NCBI RefSeq assembly: GCF_009469595.2
Contig: NZ_SSXV01000013.1
Location: 1 to 64,000 of the forward strand
DNA length: 64,000 bases
Origin: Thauera sp. 2A1
GTDB taxonomy: Bacteria > Pseudomonadota > Gammaproteobacteria > Burkholderiales > Rhodocyclaceae
Direction of reading: 5' to 3'
The number at the start of each line of letters is the position of its first letter. Positions within the stretch are counted from its first letter, which is position 1. The position numbers and the translations under genes were made by a program. Below the pieces are notes generated by a model that worked only from the letters and a program-made list of their open reading frames with translations, made no database searches and had not been told where the DNA came from. Shown one piece after another: positions 1 through 8,811 of this stretch.

Positions 1-156
1 GCCACCGCCGGCCAGCGCCCGCCGCGCAACGTCAACATCATCACCGGCGCCAGCGGCACCACCGACATCGAGGGCAGCCTGGTCCTCGGCGCCCATGGCC
101 CCCGCTACCTGCACGTCGTCATCGTCGGCGAAGCCACCGACCAAAGCGCTCGATAA
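1..156 (+). CDS. LUD-domain (LutC/YkgG-like) protein, 3' end only
   Basis: The window opens inside this gene; the frame from base 1 is open for 51 codons and stops with TAA at 154-156. The visible tail contains the pattern NVNIITGASGTTDIEG followed by LVLGAHGPR, the conserved C-terminal signature of LUD-domain proteins of the LutC/YkgG type. Those proteins are part of the LutABC L-lactate oxidation complex, which reduces an electron acceptor through iron-sulfur subunits. LutA and LutB would be expected just upstream, outside the window. The family call rests on a short stretch, but that stretch is the most conserved part of the protein. Confidence 0.8.
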   Translation, partial: ATAGQRPPRNVNIITGASGTTDIEGSLVLGAHGPRYLHVVIVGEATDQSAR

Positions 157-164
157 AGCTGAAA

Positions 165-196
165 GTAGAAGGGCGGCCACCTCGATGACCGCCCTG
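165..196. terminator. Possible bidirectional terminator hairpin
   Basis: GGGCGG at 171-176 pairs with CCGCCC at 189-194 in the short gap between two converging genes, the lutC-like gene and dodecin. There is no clear T-run, so this is a weak candidate. Confidence 0.3.
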
Positions 197-223
197 CTCC
201 CTGCGCCGCGCCCGCCTGCGCGC

Positions 224-436
224 TCACTCAACTTCGAGGCGGAAACCAATCTTCAGCGTCACCTGGAAATGCGCGACCTTGCCATCGACGACATGACCTC
301 GGGTATCCACAACCTCGAACCAGTCGATGTGGCGTATGGACTCCGCCGCGGTCGCGACCGCGTTGCGGATGGCATCATCGATGCCGATCTTCGACGAGCC
401 GACGATTTCAATCTTCTTGTATACGCGATCTGACAT
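224..436 (-). CDS. Dodecin family flavin-binding protein
   Basis: A 70-residue protein with the dodecin layout: an N-terminal strand ([12 protein letters not shown]), one helix ([16 protein letters not shown]), then [19 protein letters not shown] and a last strand. Dodecins form hollow dodecamers that store or buffer flavins such as riboflavin or FMN. The Trp in the IDWFEV segment corresponds to the residue that stacks on the isoalloxazine ring in the family. The start at 436 is preceded on the minus strand by AGGAGGAG at good spacing; longer readings upstream are in the same open frame but lack dodecin similarity. Length is normal for the family. Confidence 0.92.
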   Translation of the reverse strand: MSDRVYKKIEIVGSSKIGIDDAIRNAVATAAESIRHIDWFEVVDTRGHVVDGKVAHFQVTLKIGFRLEVE

Positions 437-461
437 GCTCTCCTCCTGACAGTGGCGCGGC

Positions 462-707
462 TCAGAGCTTCTTGTGCGAGCCGTCGCAATATGGCGGGTT
501 GGCGGTGTGCTTGCAACCACACAGGAAGACGGTCCCGTTCGTTTCCGGCGTGAACCCCACCGGGGTAAAACCGGTTCCCTTGTGCGAGCCGTCACAGAAG
601 GGCTGGTTCTTGCTGTGGCCACAGGCGCACCAGAAGTACTGCTTGCCGGCTTCCACTTCGACGGCGTAGGGCGCTTTCTGGGCGATGTGCGGGCTGTTGT
701 CGGACAT
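462..707 (-). CDS. Dual CDGSH iron-sulfur domain protein
   Basis: An 81-residue protein with two CDGSH [2Fe-2S] motifs. The first uses C27, C29, C38 and H42, the second C63, C65, C74 and H78, each in the pattern C-x-C-x8-C-DGSH. The 3Cys-1His cluster is that of the mitoNEET family, with roles in electron transfer or iron/redox sensing. Bacterial tandem-CDGSH proteins are common and mostly uncharacterised. The start at 707 was chosen because GAGGAGGAG precedes it; the open frame runs a further 11 codons upstream. It lies just upstream of dodecin on the same strand. Confidence 0.92.
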   Translation of the reverse strand: MSDNSPHIAQKAPYAVEVEAGKQYFWCACGHSKNQPFCDGSHKGTGFTPVGFTPETNGTVFLCGCKHTANPPYCDGSHKKL

Positions 708-824
708 GGCGCATCTCCTCCTCGATGTTGCATGCGGCATTCATGGCGCCCCGTACCCACGGAGCCCGCGAACAGTGCGCCGGCGATCGAAGATCTGTCA
801 ATCGGGATCAACCATGGCACAGCC

Positions 825-1376
825 TCAACGCGCCGCTGCCTGCGGCGCGGGGCAGTGCTCGCCAATCCAGCGCGCCTCGGTCTCCATCTGCATGTCGCCG
901 CGGTCGGAGCGAACATTCACCCGCGTGGAGAACTGTTCCGGCGAGACGATCCTCGCTTCGAAATCCCCGCTTCCTCTGGGTTGGGTGCAGTTGAGCCTGC
1001 CACGCACCGTGCCCCGGCCCTTGACCACCTCCGTCAGCGTGCAATTGCCCTCGGTCTTGCCCGCATAGAGGTTGTCCTGCTTCGCCTGCTCGGGCGTGAT
1101 GCAGCTACGCACGGTGCCGTCGCTGCCGAGCGTCACGCCGCGCGAGGCCATCTGCTGCTCGAGCATGCGGCGCGTCTCCGCAGGAAGGCTCTTCAGGTGC
1201 TGTTGCAGTTGCGCCATCTGCGGCGACAAGTCCGGTAGTCCGGCGAGATTCATGCGCGTGGATCGAAACTCCCACAGGCCCGGACGGATGTCGGCTGCCT
1301 GCGCGACGGATGCGGCAGCCAGGGTCAGCAGCCCCGGCATGAGCACACGCAGCGCGATCTTTCCCAGTTTGTTCAT
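825..1376 (-). CDS. DUF3617 family periplasmic protein
   Basis: A 183-residue protein with an N-terminal signal peptide (hydrophobic stretch ending in AQA, then [13 protein letters not shown]). The G-x-W-E-x-R opening, a pair of cysteines (SCITPEQ and GNCTLTE) and the alternating-strand pattern match DUF3617, a family of small secreted proteins of unknown function common in betaproteobacteria. The start at 1376 (MNKLGK) gives a proper signal peptide and has a weak purine-rich site upstream. Function is unknown; export to the periplasm is inferred from the signal peptide. Confidence 0.8.
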   Translation of the reverse strand: MNKLGKIALRVLMPGLLTLAAASVAQAADIRPGLWEFRSTRMNLAGLPDLSPQMAQLQQHLKSLPAETRRMLEQQMASRGVTLGSDGTVRSCITPEQAKQDNLYAGKTEGNCTLTEVVKGRGTVRGRLNCTQPRGSGDFEARIVSPEQFSTRVNVRSDRGDMQMETEARWIGEHCPAPQAAAR

Positions 1377-1430
1377 CGACGAATTCCTCTTCAACGTATC
1401 GGTTGCATCCGGCCTCACGCGGCCGGTGCG

Positions 1431-2114
1431 TCATCGGGCGCGACTGTCGCCGTTGGCCTGCAGCCAGCTCGCCCGCTCGTTCAACCTTGCCGCCTTGTCC
1501 GGTGCGAGCCCGGGCACTGCGGCAAGCTCGCGCAGCAACGCCGGATCCGGACGATGCGCGTTGATGACCTGCCAGTAGCGGGCAAGGCTCACTGCGGGCG
1601 AGGGCCGCTCGAGCAGTTCGAGCACATCTCCCGGCTGAACGGTTCCCGCATCCAACACCCTGTAGTACCAGCCGGTCAAACCCTGTTGCGCAACAAAAAG
1701 TGAAGCCTCATCGATGCCCAGCCGGTGGCTGATCTTCCAGCACGGCTGGCGTGGCTGGCTCACCTGGATGCGCGCGCTACCACAGCGGAAGATGTCGCCG
1801 ATGCACACCTGCTGTTCCGTCATGCCATGCGTGCTCAGGTTCTCGCCGAGGGTGCCGGCGCGCAGCAGGTCCCCGAGCTGGGGCCAGCGCCGGAGGAAGT
1901 CGGCGTAGTGTTCGGCAGGGAAGTGGTGCAGTGCCTTCTGCGCGCCGCCATGATGGCGTCGATCGCCCTGATGATCGCCAGCGAGCCCGTCGGCCGTAAG
2001 CTGCACCGCGCCCCGCACCGGACGCTTGAAGATGCCCGAAATCTGCCCCTCTGGCTCGAGCGGTCGCAGATCGCCGACGAAGATCTGATCGATGGTGGCA
2101 ACGAACGGGGTCAT
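1431..2114 (-). CDS. MOSC domain protein (YiiM-like)
   Basis: A 227-residue protein. It has the MOSC sequence pattern: LTADGLAGDHQ near the start, GTLGENLS in the middle, and the conserved cysteine in SQPRQPCWKI, which in this superfamily carries sulfur or acts in molybdenum-cofactor-dependent chemistry. The C-terminal extension after GDVLELLERP matches the YiiM subgroup (3-alpha domain), which is linked in E. coli to reduction of N-hydroxylated compounds. Its start overlaps the stop of the upstream gene by 4 bp (ATGA), so the two are translationally coupled. Confidence 0.85.
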   Translation of the reverse strand: MTPFVATIDQIFVGDLRPLEPEGQISGIFKRPVRGAVQLTADGLAGDHQGDRRHHGGAQKALHHFPAEHYADFLRRWPQLGDLLRAGTLGENLSTHGMTEQQVCIGDIFRCGSARIQVSQPRQPCWKISHRLGIDEASLFVAQQGLTGWYYRVLDAGTVQPGDVLELLERPSPAVSLARYWQVINAHRPDPALLRELAAVPGLAPDKAARLNERASWLQANGDSRAR

Positions 2115-3250
2115 CCTGCGGCTCCTTGCTGTAATGCCTGCTCGAGAGGCGAGCCCGGCATCGCGGCGCGGGCCATCCATCCGCTGCCGGCCGGGCCGGG
2201 CCAGGTGTCGATATAGGCTGCCGCCTTGTCGCCGGCCTTGTCCACCAGGCAGCGGGCGGGCACCCCGAAACTCGTGGCGACGATCCAGCCATGCAGGCTC
2301 GTGCCGAGGTAGAAGCAACTGCCCGCCAGCAAGGCGCAGAGGTCGAACAGCTCGTCGGACGCAAACCGCGCTGCTGCGAGCTCGGGAGCAAGGCGCCGGA
2401 TGTGCGAGAGCAGGCGCTCCAGCACCGCCGGATCGTCATGCCACGGAGCACGCCCGGCGCAGAACAGCACGATGCCAGCGTCGCGGGCGCGTGCCTCGGC
2501 GACGGCCGCCTGCGCCACGAGGGCGAGCGTGGCATCGTCACCCCACGCAGCAGCGAGCTGCAGGGCGAGCCAGCGTGGCTGTCGCCGGCGCAGGCGGGCA
2601 AAGCCCTCCCCGGCCAGCCTTGCCGCAATGGGGTCGCCGAACAGGGTCGGGGTCTGCGCTGCCGGATCCTGCACCAGCGAGGCCTGCACGCCGATTCCGG
2701 CAAGTGCTGCCTGCGTCCTGCGATCCCGCACCGACACCGCCTCCGCCCTGCCGAGCGCGGCGCGCAGTTCATCGACAGCCGCGGCGGGAAGACCGGCGAT
2801 GGCCACGCCTCCCGCGGCAACGAAGCGGCTTGACCACCCGGCAGGCAGATCGGGCAGACCGAACACATAGGGCAACTGCCGTGGTGTGCCGAGGCAGCCT
2901 GCTGCCCAGGCCCGCCGCGTCACCGGGTCACGATCCAGTCGCGCGATCACGCGCTGCGCCGCCTGCGGCGTCTGGAGCATGACCGCGGCCTCCCAGGCCG
3001 TCGTGGTGAGGATCTCGCCGCCGACGTGAACGAGCTCAGCCGGTTCCGCGCCGTGCGCGGCGATGATCTCGGCCAGCGGGCGCACCGCATGGCCGCCCCA
3101 TGCGCGCAGATCGCGCGTCGCCAACCCGGCGAAGATCGGCTCGCGACCGCTGCAAGCGGCCGCCGCGCAGTGGCCCAGCAGCAGGTCGCCGAAGTTGTGG
3201 CGGTCGAAGGCGCCGAACAGGATCAAGCGGCGAGGCGACGGGGAAGACAT
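2111..3250 (-). CDS. Polysaccharide pyruvyl transferase family protein
   Basis: A 379-residue protein starting MSSPSPRRLILFGAFDRHNFGD. The glycine-rich GAFDRHNFGDLLLG opening and the later GTSLHGWIVATSFGVP motif are characteristic of the polysaccharide pyruvyl transferase family (CsaB/WcaK type), which moves pyruvate from phosphoenolpyruvate onto a sugar hydroxyl. The true acceptor cannot be read from sequence. The family also includes proteins of unknown activity in non-capsular contexts, and no other polysaccharide genes are adjacent, so the reaction is uncertain. It is coupled by ATGA to the MOSC gene. Confidence 0.75.
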   Translation of the reverse strand: MSSPSPRRLILFGAFDRHNFGDLLLGHCAAAACSGREPIFAGLATRDLRAWGGHAVRPLAEIIAAHGAEPAELVHVGGEILTTTAWEAAVMLQTPQAAQRVIARLDRDPVTRRAWAAGCLGTPRQLPYVFGLPDLPAGWSSRFVAAGGVAIAGLPAAAVDELRAALGRAEAVSVRDRRTQAALAGIGVQASLVQDPAAQTPTLFGDPIAARLAGEGFARLRRRQPRWLALQLAAAWGDDATLALVAQAAVAEARARDAGIVLFCAGRAPWHDDPAVLERLLSHIRRLAPELAAARFASDELFDLCALLAGSCFYLGTSLHGWIVATSFGVPARCLVDKAGDKAAAYIDTWPGPAGSGWMARAAMPGSPLEQALQQGAAG

Positions 3251-3284
3251 ACGGCTGACATCAGCACCCTGCCGGGCGCACCAG

Positions 3285-3310
3285 AAAAAAGCCGCCCCCA
3301 CGGGGGCGGC
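3285..3310 (-). terminator. Rho-independent terminator downstream of hom
   Basis: A near-perfect hairpin (GCCGCCCCC at 3291-3299 pairing with GGGGGCGGC at 3302-3310) is followed on the minus strand by a run of T (A-run 3285-3290 on the plus strand). It closes the alaA-hom unit and isolates it from the downstream pyruvyl-transferase-like gene. Confidence 0.85.
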
Positions 3311-3371
3311 TCTCGTGCACCGGCGGCGAATCATTCCGGGCAAACCTGAAACACGCCGGGTCGGCACCCGA

Positions 3372-4679
3372 TCAGAGAGACTCCATGCGCAGCTTCGTCA
3401 CCTTGCCGGAAACGACCGGCAAGGCCTCGATCCTGGCGATGGCCGCGTTGGCGCTGCGCTCCACGGTCTGGTGCGTGAGCATGATGATGTCGGTCTGCGA
3501 TTCGCCCTCTGCCGCTTCCTTCTGCGACAGCGCCTCGATCGAGATGCCGCTTTCGGCGAGGATGCGGGTGATGTCGGCGAGCACGCCCGGCTTGTCATCC
3601 ACGCGCATGCGCAGGTAGTAGGAGGTGATGACCTCCTCGATCGGCAGCACCGGCACATCCCGCACCTGGTCGGGCTGGAATGCCAGATGCGGCACGCGAT
3701 GCTCGGGGTCGGAGGTGTGCAGGCGGGTCACGTCCACCAGATCGGCGATGACCGCCGAAGCGGTCGGCTCGGCGCCTGCGCCCTTGCCGTAATACAGCGT
3801 GGCGCCGACGGCGTCGCCCTGCACCAGCACTGCGTTCATCGCGCCCTCGACGTTGGCGATCAGGCGCTTGGCCGGGATCAGCGTCGGATGCACGCGCAGC
3901 TCCACCCCCTGCTCGCGGCGGCGCGCGATGCCCAGCAGCTTGATGCGGTAGCCGAGTTGCTCGGCATAGACGATGTCGATGGCGTCCAGCCTGGTGATAC
4001 CTTCGATGTAGGCCTTGTCGAACTGCATCGGGATGCCGAAGGCGATCGCACTCATGATCGTCGCCTTGTGCGCGGCGTCGATGCCCTCGATGTCGAAGGT
4101 GGGATCGGCCTCGGCGTAGCCCAGCGCCTGTGCTTCCTTCAGCACCTCGGCGAAGGACAGGCCCCTGTCGCGCATCTCCGACAGGATGAAGTTGGTGGTG
4201 CCGTTGATGATGCCGGCCAGCCACTCGATGCGGTTGGCGGTAAGACCTTCGCGCAGGGCCTTGATGATCGGAATGCCGCCCGCCACCGCCGCCTCGAAGG
4301 CCACCATCACGCCCTTCTTCTGCGCGGCGCCGAAGATCTCGTTGCCATGCACGGCCAGCAGCGCCTTGTTGGCGGTGACGACGTGCTTGCCGTTCTCGAT
4401 CGCCTTCAGCACCAGCTCCTTCGCGACGCCGTAGCCGCCGATCAGTTCGACGACGATGTCCACTTCGGGGTCGGCCACCACCGAGAAGGCGTCGTCCGTC
4501 AGCCGCACGCTGCCGCCGGTCACGCTGCGGGCAAGGTCGAGGTTCTTGTCCGCCACGACCGTGATGGTGATCGGACGCCCGGCACGACGGGAGATTTCCT
4601 CCGCATTGCGCTTGAGGACGGTGAAGGTACCGCCGCCGACGGTGCCGATGCCGAGCAGGCCAACGTTGATGGGTTTCAT
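3372..4679 (-). CDS. hom: Homoserine dehydrogenase
   Basis: A 435-residue enzyme that reduces aspartate semialdehyde to homoserine with NAD(P)H, the branch point to threonine and methionine. The N-terminal Rossmann motif GLLGIGTVGGGTF, the substrate-site region NGTTNFILSEM, EADPTFDIEGIDAAHK, and a C-terminal ACT domain (from about residue 355, YYLRMRVDDKPGVLADIT) are all present. The ACT domain usually mediates threonine feedback. It lies 73 bp downstream of alaA on the same strand and is followed by a strong terminator. The usual thrC partner is not adjacent here. Confidence 0.97.
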   Translation of the reverse strand: MKPINVGLLGIGTVGGGTFTVLKRNAEEISRRAGRPITITVVADKNLDLARSVTGGSVRLTDDAFSVVADPEVDIVVELIGGYGVAKELVLKAIENGKHVVTANKALLAVHGNEIFGAAQKKGVMVAFEAAVAGGIPIIKALREGLTANRIEWLAGIINGTTNFILSEMRDRGLSFAEVLKEAQALGYAEADPTFDIEGIDAAHKATIMSAIAFGIPMQFDKAYIEGITRLDAIDIVYAEQLGYRIKLLGIARRREQGVELRVHPTLIPAKRLIANVEGAMNAVLVQGDAVGATLYYGKGAGAEPTASAVIADLVDVTRLHTSDPEHRVPHLAFQPDQVRDVPVLPIEEVITSYYLRMRVDDKPGVLADITRILAESGISIEALSQKEAAEGESQTDIIMLTHQTVERSANAAIARIEALPVVSGKVTKLRMESL

Positions 4680-4752
4680 AGGTTCAGTGTGCTGTCAGGA
4701 GTGAAGTGTCGGTTGTGAGGCGGCCCGGACAGGGTCCCGGCCGCCGCGTGAT

Positions 4753-6054
4753 TCAGGTGCCGTGGCGCTTGCGGTAGCCTTCCAGGAAGCGCGCGAGGCG
4801 GCCGATGGCGTCGCGCAGGTCGTCTTCGTGCGGCAGGAAGACGAGGCGGAAGTGGTCGGGCTCCGGCCAGTTGAAGCCCGAGCCCTGCACCAGCAGCACA
4901 CGCTCGGCCTCCAGCAGTTCGGCGATGAAGGCCTGGTCGTCCTCGATCGGGTAGATCTTCGGGTCCAGCCGCGGGAACATGTAAAGCGCCGCCTGCGGCT
5001 TCACGCAGCTCACTCCCGGGATGGCGGTGATGAGCTGGTGCGCCACGTCGCGCTGGCGGCGCAGGCGCCCGCCTTCGGCCACCAGGTCGTCGATGCTCTG
5101 GTAGCCGCCGAGCGCGGTCTGGATCGCATATTGCCCCGGCACGTTGGCGCAAAGCCGCATCGACGCCAGCATGTTGAGACCTTCGATGTAATCGGTGGCA
5201 CGGCGCTTGTCACCGCACACCACCATCCAGCCGGCACGATAGCCGCAGGAGCGGTAGTTCTTCGACAGGCCATTGAAGAGGATGGTCAGCACGTCACCTG
5301 ACAATGCACCCATCGACGTGTGCTTCGCCCCCTCGTAGAGGACCTTGTCGTAGACCTCATCGGCGTAAATGATGAGGTCGTGCTCACGCGCGATCTCGAC
5401 AATTTCCTTCAACACGTCGTCGGGATACAGCGCCCCGGTCGGGTTGTTGGGGTTGATGATGACGAGGGCGCGGGTATTGCACGTGATCTTGGCACGCATG
5501 TCGTCGAGGTCGGGCATCCAGCCCTTGCTCTCATCGCACACGTAGTGCACCGGCCGGCCGCCGGACAGACTCACCGCCGCCGTCCACAGCGGATAGTCAG
5601 GTGCAGGCACCAGCACCTCGTCGCCAGCATCGAGCAGCGCGTTCATCGCCATCACGATCAGCTCGGACACGCCGTTGCCGATGTAGATGTCCTCGATGGT
5701 GACGCCCTTGATGCCCTTTTGCTGGGTGTAGTGCATCACCGCCTTGCGCGCGGAGAAAATGCCCTTGGACTCCGAATACCCGGCCGAATTCGGCAGGTTG
5801 CGGATCATGTCCATCTGGATTTCCTCGGGCGCATCGAAGCCGAAGGAGGCGAGGTTGCCGATGTTGAGCTTGATGATCTTGTGGCCCTCGTCCTCCATCT
5901 GCTTGGCGCGCGTGAGCACCGGGCCGCGAATGTCGTAGCAGACCTCGGCCAGCTTGGCGGACTTGCGGACCGGACGAGCGGCGGCCGCGGCCTCGGCCTT
6001 TGCTGCCGATTCCTTGGGTACCGTCGCGAGTTCCAGATTCTTCACCGCTTTCAT
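4753..6054 (-). CDS. alaA: PLP-dependent alanine aminotransferase (AlaA type)
   Basis: A 433-residue class I aminotransferase. The PLP lysine lies in FNGLSKNYRSCGYRAGWM, and ASMRLCANVPGQYAIQTALGGYQS closely resembles E. coli AlaA. AlaA makes alanine from pyruvate and glutamate. Other conserved parts are NPNNPTGALYP and YADEVYDKVLY. The first 35 residues form an Ala/Lys-rich extension not typical of AlaA; a shorter start is possible but there is no better methionine before DIRGPVL. It is the first gene of a pair with hom. Confidence 0.93.
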   Translation of the reverse strand: MKAVKNLELATVPKESAAKAEAAAAARPVRKSAKLAEVCYDIRGPVLTRAKQMEDEGHKIIKLNIGNLASFGFDAPEEIQMDMIRNLPNSAGYSESKGIFSARKAVMHYTQQKGIKGVTIEDIYIGNGVSELIVMAMNALLDAGDEVLVPAPDYPLWTAAVSLSGGRPVHYVCDESKGWMPDLDDMRAKITCNTRALVIINPNNPTGALYPDDVLKEIVEIAREHDLIIYADEVYDKVLYEGAKHTSMGALSGDVLTILFNGLSKNYRSCGYRAGWMVVCGDKRRATDYIEGLNMLASMRLCANVPGQYAIQTALGGYQSIDDLVAEGGRLRRQRDVAHQLITAIPGVSCVKPQAALYMFPRLDPKIYPIEDDQAFIAELLEAERVLLVQGSGFNWPEPDHFRLVFLPHEDDLRDAIGRLARFLEGYRKRHGT

Positions 6055-6133
6055 GTCTGCCGTCCTGAGGTCGATGGGCTGGCGATGCGCAAGAGTGCAC
6101 CGCCAAAGGGAAAAATTGCTATCTTAGCCGCGC

Positions 6134-6148
6134 TGCCGCACTGCGGCA
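6134..6148. repeat. Short palindrome in the alaA / Mth938 divergent region
   Basis: TGCCGCA and TGCGGCA form a perfect 7-bp inverted repeat around a single C. It lies just downstream of a TATCTT hexamer (6119-6124) between two divergent genes, so it could be an operator or a 5' leader hairpin. No regulator can be assigned. Confidence 0.3.
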
Positions 6149-6234
6149 ATTTGCCCGTGTTCCCGGCAACGGCCGGTACGCTCCGGGCGCCGCGGACGTC
6201 ACGCGCGCCCCGCAACAAGGACGCCTCCCACACC

Positions 6235-6615
6235 ATGAAGCTCCACCTCGACAACAACGGCAGCACCAACATCGTGACCGGCTACGGCGCCGACCACGTC
6301 ATGATCAACAAGGTCCGACACGACGGTAACCTGCTGCTCACCGCCACCGGCATCGTCAGCGGCTGGGCGCCCGGCGGCTACGCCGGGCTGACCGCGGACG
6401 ACTTTGCCGCCGCACGCGACCTGGGGATGGAAATCGTCCTCATCGGCACCGGCAGCCGGCAGCGCTTTCCGTCGCCCGCCCTGCTGCGGCCGCTGATCGA
6501 GGCCCGCATCGGCTTCGAAGTCATGGACCTCGCCGCCGCCTGCCGGACCTATAACATCCTCGTCGGTGAAGGCCGGGCCGTTGCCGCGGCCCTCCTGTTC
6601 GACGCCCTGGCCTGA
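6235..6615 (+). CDS. Mth938-like domain protein
   Basis: A 126-residue protein starting MKLHLDNNGSTNIVTGYG. The GYGADHVMIN, GTGSRQRFPSPAL and YNILVGEGRAVAAALL segments are the hallmark of the Mth938-like family (related to human AAMDC and NDUFAF3). Family members are small soluble proteins of unsettled function, often next to secDF or bcp-like genes in proteobacteria. The start at 6235 fits the family length. A longer open frame extends upstream without similarity. Confidence 0.85.
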   Translation: MKLHLDNNGSTNIVTGYGADHVMINKVRHDGNLLLTATGIVSGWAPGGYAGLTADDFAAARDLGMEIVLIGTGSRQRFPSPALLRPLIEARIGFEVMDLAAACRTYNILVGEGRAVAAALLFDALA

Positions 6616-6727
6616 GCCGCCCGCGGCGATTGCTGCAATCGGCCCGAAAGATCACCGTAACGCGATTGTCAGCGAAACACGGCTCCGCTACCCTGAGGCA
6701 AAAATCCCGTCCGCCCCAGGAGACGAC

Positions 6728-7183
6728 ATGAGCAGCCCGCTTGCCCCAGACTTCAGCCTTTCCGCCACCGCCGGCCAGACCGTTTCGTTGGGCACCCTGC
6801 GCGGCAGGAAGGTCGTCCTGTACTTCTACCCCAAGGACAACACGCCCGGCTGCACCAACGAGACGAAGGATTTCGGTGCCCACCACGCCGCCTTCGCCGC
6901 CGCCGGATGCGATGTCTTCGGCATCAGCCGCGACAGCATCAAGAGCCACGAGAACTTCAAGGCGAAGCTCGAGCTGCCCTTCGAGCTGATCTCCGATCCT
7001 GACGAGATCGCCTGCGAGGCCTACGGTGTCATGAAGATGAAGAACATGTATGGCAAGCAGGTGCGCGGCGTGGAGCGCAGCACCTTCGTCATCGACGCGG
7101 AAGGCCGCATCGCGCGCGAATGGCGTGGCGTGAAGGTACCCGGCCACGCCGAGGAAGTGCTCGCCTTCGTTCAATCACTGTAG
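6728..7183 (+). CDS. bcp: Thioredoxin-dependent peroxiredoxin (Bcp/PrxQ)
   Basis: A 151-residue peroxiredoxin that reduces hydrogen peroxide and organic hydroperoxides. FYPKDNTPGCTNETKDF carries the peroxidatic cysteine (C42). The E. coli enzyme has its resolving cysteine five residues later; here that place is taken by Lys, and the only other cysteines are C61 (AAGCDVFG) and one in DEIACEAYG. It may therefore be a 1-Cys enzyme or resolve through another cysteine. The purine-rich AGGAGACGAC before the ATG supports the start. Confidence 0.94.
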   Translation: MSSPLAPDFSLSATAGQTVSLGTLRGRKVVLYFYPKDNTPGCTNETKDFGAHHAAFAAAGCDVFGISRDSIKSHENFKAKLELPFELISDPDEIACEAYGVMKMKNMYGKQVRGVERSTFVIDAEGRIAREWRGVKVPGHAEEVLAFVQSL

Positions 7184-7312
7184 GCGCAGGACAGGCATCG
7201 GCCATGCCGCCAGCCCGCCGCCTCCTGCGCGCCGCGCTCGCTGCAGACCCAGCCGCAGCCACACCGCGCGCAGCTTCCCAAGACTCAGCCGCCTCGTCCG
7301 CATAGGCCCATC

Positions 7313-8746
7313 ATGCCCGCCGAACGCAAACCCGCCAGCCGCTCCCGCCGCAGCAAGGGCGAAACCGCACGCAAGCTCTTCGTGCTCGACACCAACGTGC
7401 TGATGCACGACCCCACCAGCCTGTATCGCTTCGAGGAGCACGATCTCTACGTGCCGATGATGACGCTGGAGGAGCTCGACCATAACAAGAAGGGCATGAG
7501 CGAAGTGGCGCGCAACGCGCGCCAGGCCAGCCGCATGCTGGACGAGATCGTCAGCGCCGCAGCCGACGGCATCGAGAATGGCATCGATCTCGACGGCCCG
7601 TCGCGCGGGCAGGGCACGGGCAAGCTGTTCCTGCAGACCGAGGCCATCGACGTCCGTCTGCCGCAGGCCTTCCCCAGCGGCCGCGGCGACAACCAGATCC
7701 TCGCGGTGGTGACCTACCTCGCCGGCAAGCACCCCGAGCGACCGGTGATCCTGGTGTCCAAGGACATCAACATGCGCATCAAGGCCCGCGCACTGGGCCT
7801 CGCCGCGCAGGACTACTTCAACGACAAGGTCCTCGAGGACACCGACCTCCTCTACACCGGCACGCGCGAACTGGCGCCCGATTTCTGGGAGGCCCACGCA
7901 CGCAACATGCAGTCGTGGAAGGAGGACGGCCGCACCTACTATCGGCTTTCCGGGCCGCTGGCGCCCGAGCTGACGGTCAACGAATTCGTCTTCCAGGACG
8001 GCGACAACCCGCTGCAGGCCTGGGTGAAGGAGAAGGATGGTCCCAGTGTGGTGCTGGAGACGCTGGTGGACTACAGCCACCAGAAGAACAACGTCTGGGG
8101 CATCACCGCGCGCAACCGTGAGCAGAACTTCGCGCTCAACCTGCTGATGAACCCCGAGATCGACTTCGTCAGCCTGCTCGGCCAGGCCGGCACCGGCAAG
8201 ACGCTGCTGACGCTGGCGGCGGGCCTCACCCAGGTGCTGGAATCCAAGCGCTACGCGGAGATCATCATGACCCGCGTGACGGTGCCGGTGGGCGAGGACA
8301 TCGGCTTCCTGCCGGGCACCGAGGAAGAGAAGATGGCGCCATGGATGGGCGCGCTGGAGGACAACCTCGACGTGCTCAACGGCACCGCCGGCGAGGGCGG
8401 CGACTGGGGCCGCGCAGCCACCCGCGACCTGATTCGCAGCCGCATCAAGATCAAGAGCCTGAATTTCATGCGCGGGCGCACCTTCCTCAACAAGTACCTG
8501 ATCATCGACGAGGCGCAGAACCTGACGCCCAAGCAGATGAAGACCTTGATCACCCGCGCCGGGCCGGGCACCAAGGTGGTGTGCATGGGCAACATCGCCC
8601 AGATCGACACCCCCTACCTCACCGAGGGCTCCTCGGGCCTGACCTTTGCGGTCGACCGCTTCAAGGGCTGGGAGCATTCGGGCCACATCACGCTGCAGCG
8701 GGGCGAGCGTTCGCGCCTGGCGGACCACGCCGCCGAGGTGCTCTGA
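7313..8746 (+). CDS. PhoH family ATPase with N-terminal PIN domain (PhoH2)
   Basis: A 477-residue two-domain protein. Residues about 20-160 are a PIN domain (FVLDTNVLMHDP, the acidic EELD, and ILVSKDINMRIKA), expected to be a Mg-dependent RNase. The C-terminal half is a PhoH ATPase with Walker A GQAGTGKT near residue 293 and Walker B YLIIDEAQN. PhoH2 proteins combine RNA unwinding and cleavage and resemble a fused VapC toxin plus helicase. It is free-standing here, without an antitoxin-like gene, as is usual for betaproteobacterial PhoH2. Confidence 0.93.
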   Translation: MPAERKPASRSRRSKGETARKLFVLDTNVLMHDPTSLYRFEEHDLYVPMMTLEELDHNKKGMSEVARNARQASRMLDEIVSAAADGIENGIDLDGPSRGQGTGKLFLQTEAIDVRLPQAFPSGRGDNQILAVVTYLAGKHPERPVILVSKDINMRIKARALGLAAQDYFNDKVLEDTDLLYTGTRELAPDFWEAHARNMQSWKEDGRTYYRLSGPLAPELTVNEFVFQDGDNPLQAWVKEKDGPSVVLETLVDYSHQKNNVWGITARNREQNFALNLLMNPEIDFVSLLGQAGTGKTLLTLAAGLTQVLESKRYAEIIMTRVTVPVGEDIGFLPGTEEEKMAPWMGALEDNLDVLNGTAGEGGDWGRAATRDLIRSRIKIKSLNFMRGRTFLNKYLIIDEAQNLTPKQMKTLITRAGPGTKVVCMGNIAQIDTPYLTEGSSGLTFAVDRFKGWEHSGHITLQRGERSRLADHAAEVL

Positions 8747-8777
8747 GCGAGCGGCGCACCGCGGGGCGGCTCGCGCC

Positions 8778-8783
8778 TATAAT
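8778..8783 (+). promoter_or_regulatory. Likely -10 element for the cNMP/CBS/DUF294 gene
   Basis: A perfect TATAAT lies 28 bp before the ATG at 8812. No convincing -35 hexamer is visible and there is no Shine-Dalgarno sequence in the short leader. Confidence 0.45.
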
Positions 8784-8811
8784 CGGCACATTGCCTACCC
8801 TTCATGCCCTC

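Noticed and set aside
3063..4718. 551-codon plus-strand open frame opposite hom
   Set aside because: Shadow of homoserine dehydrogenase; His/Gly/Asp-rich, no start signal and no family resemblance.
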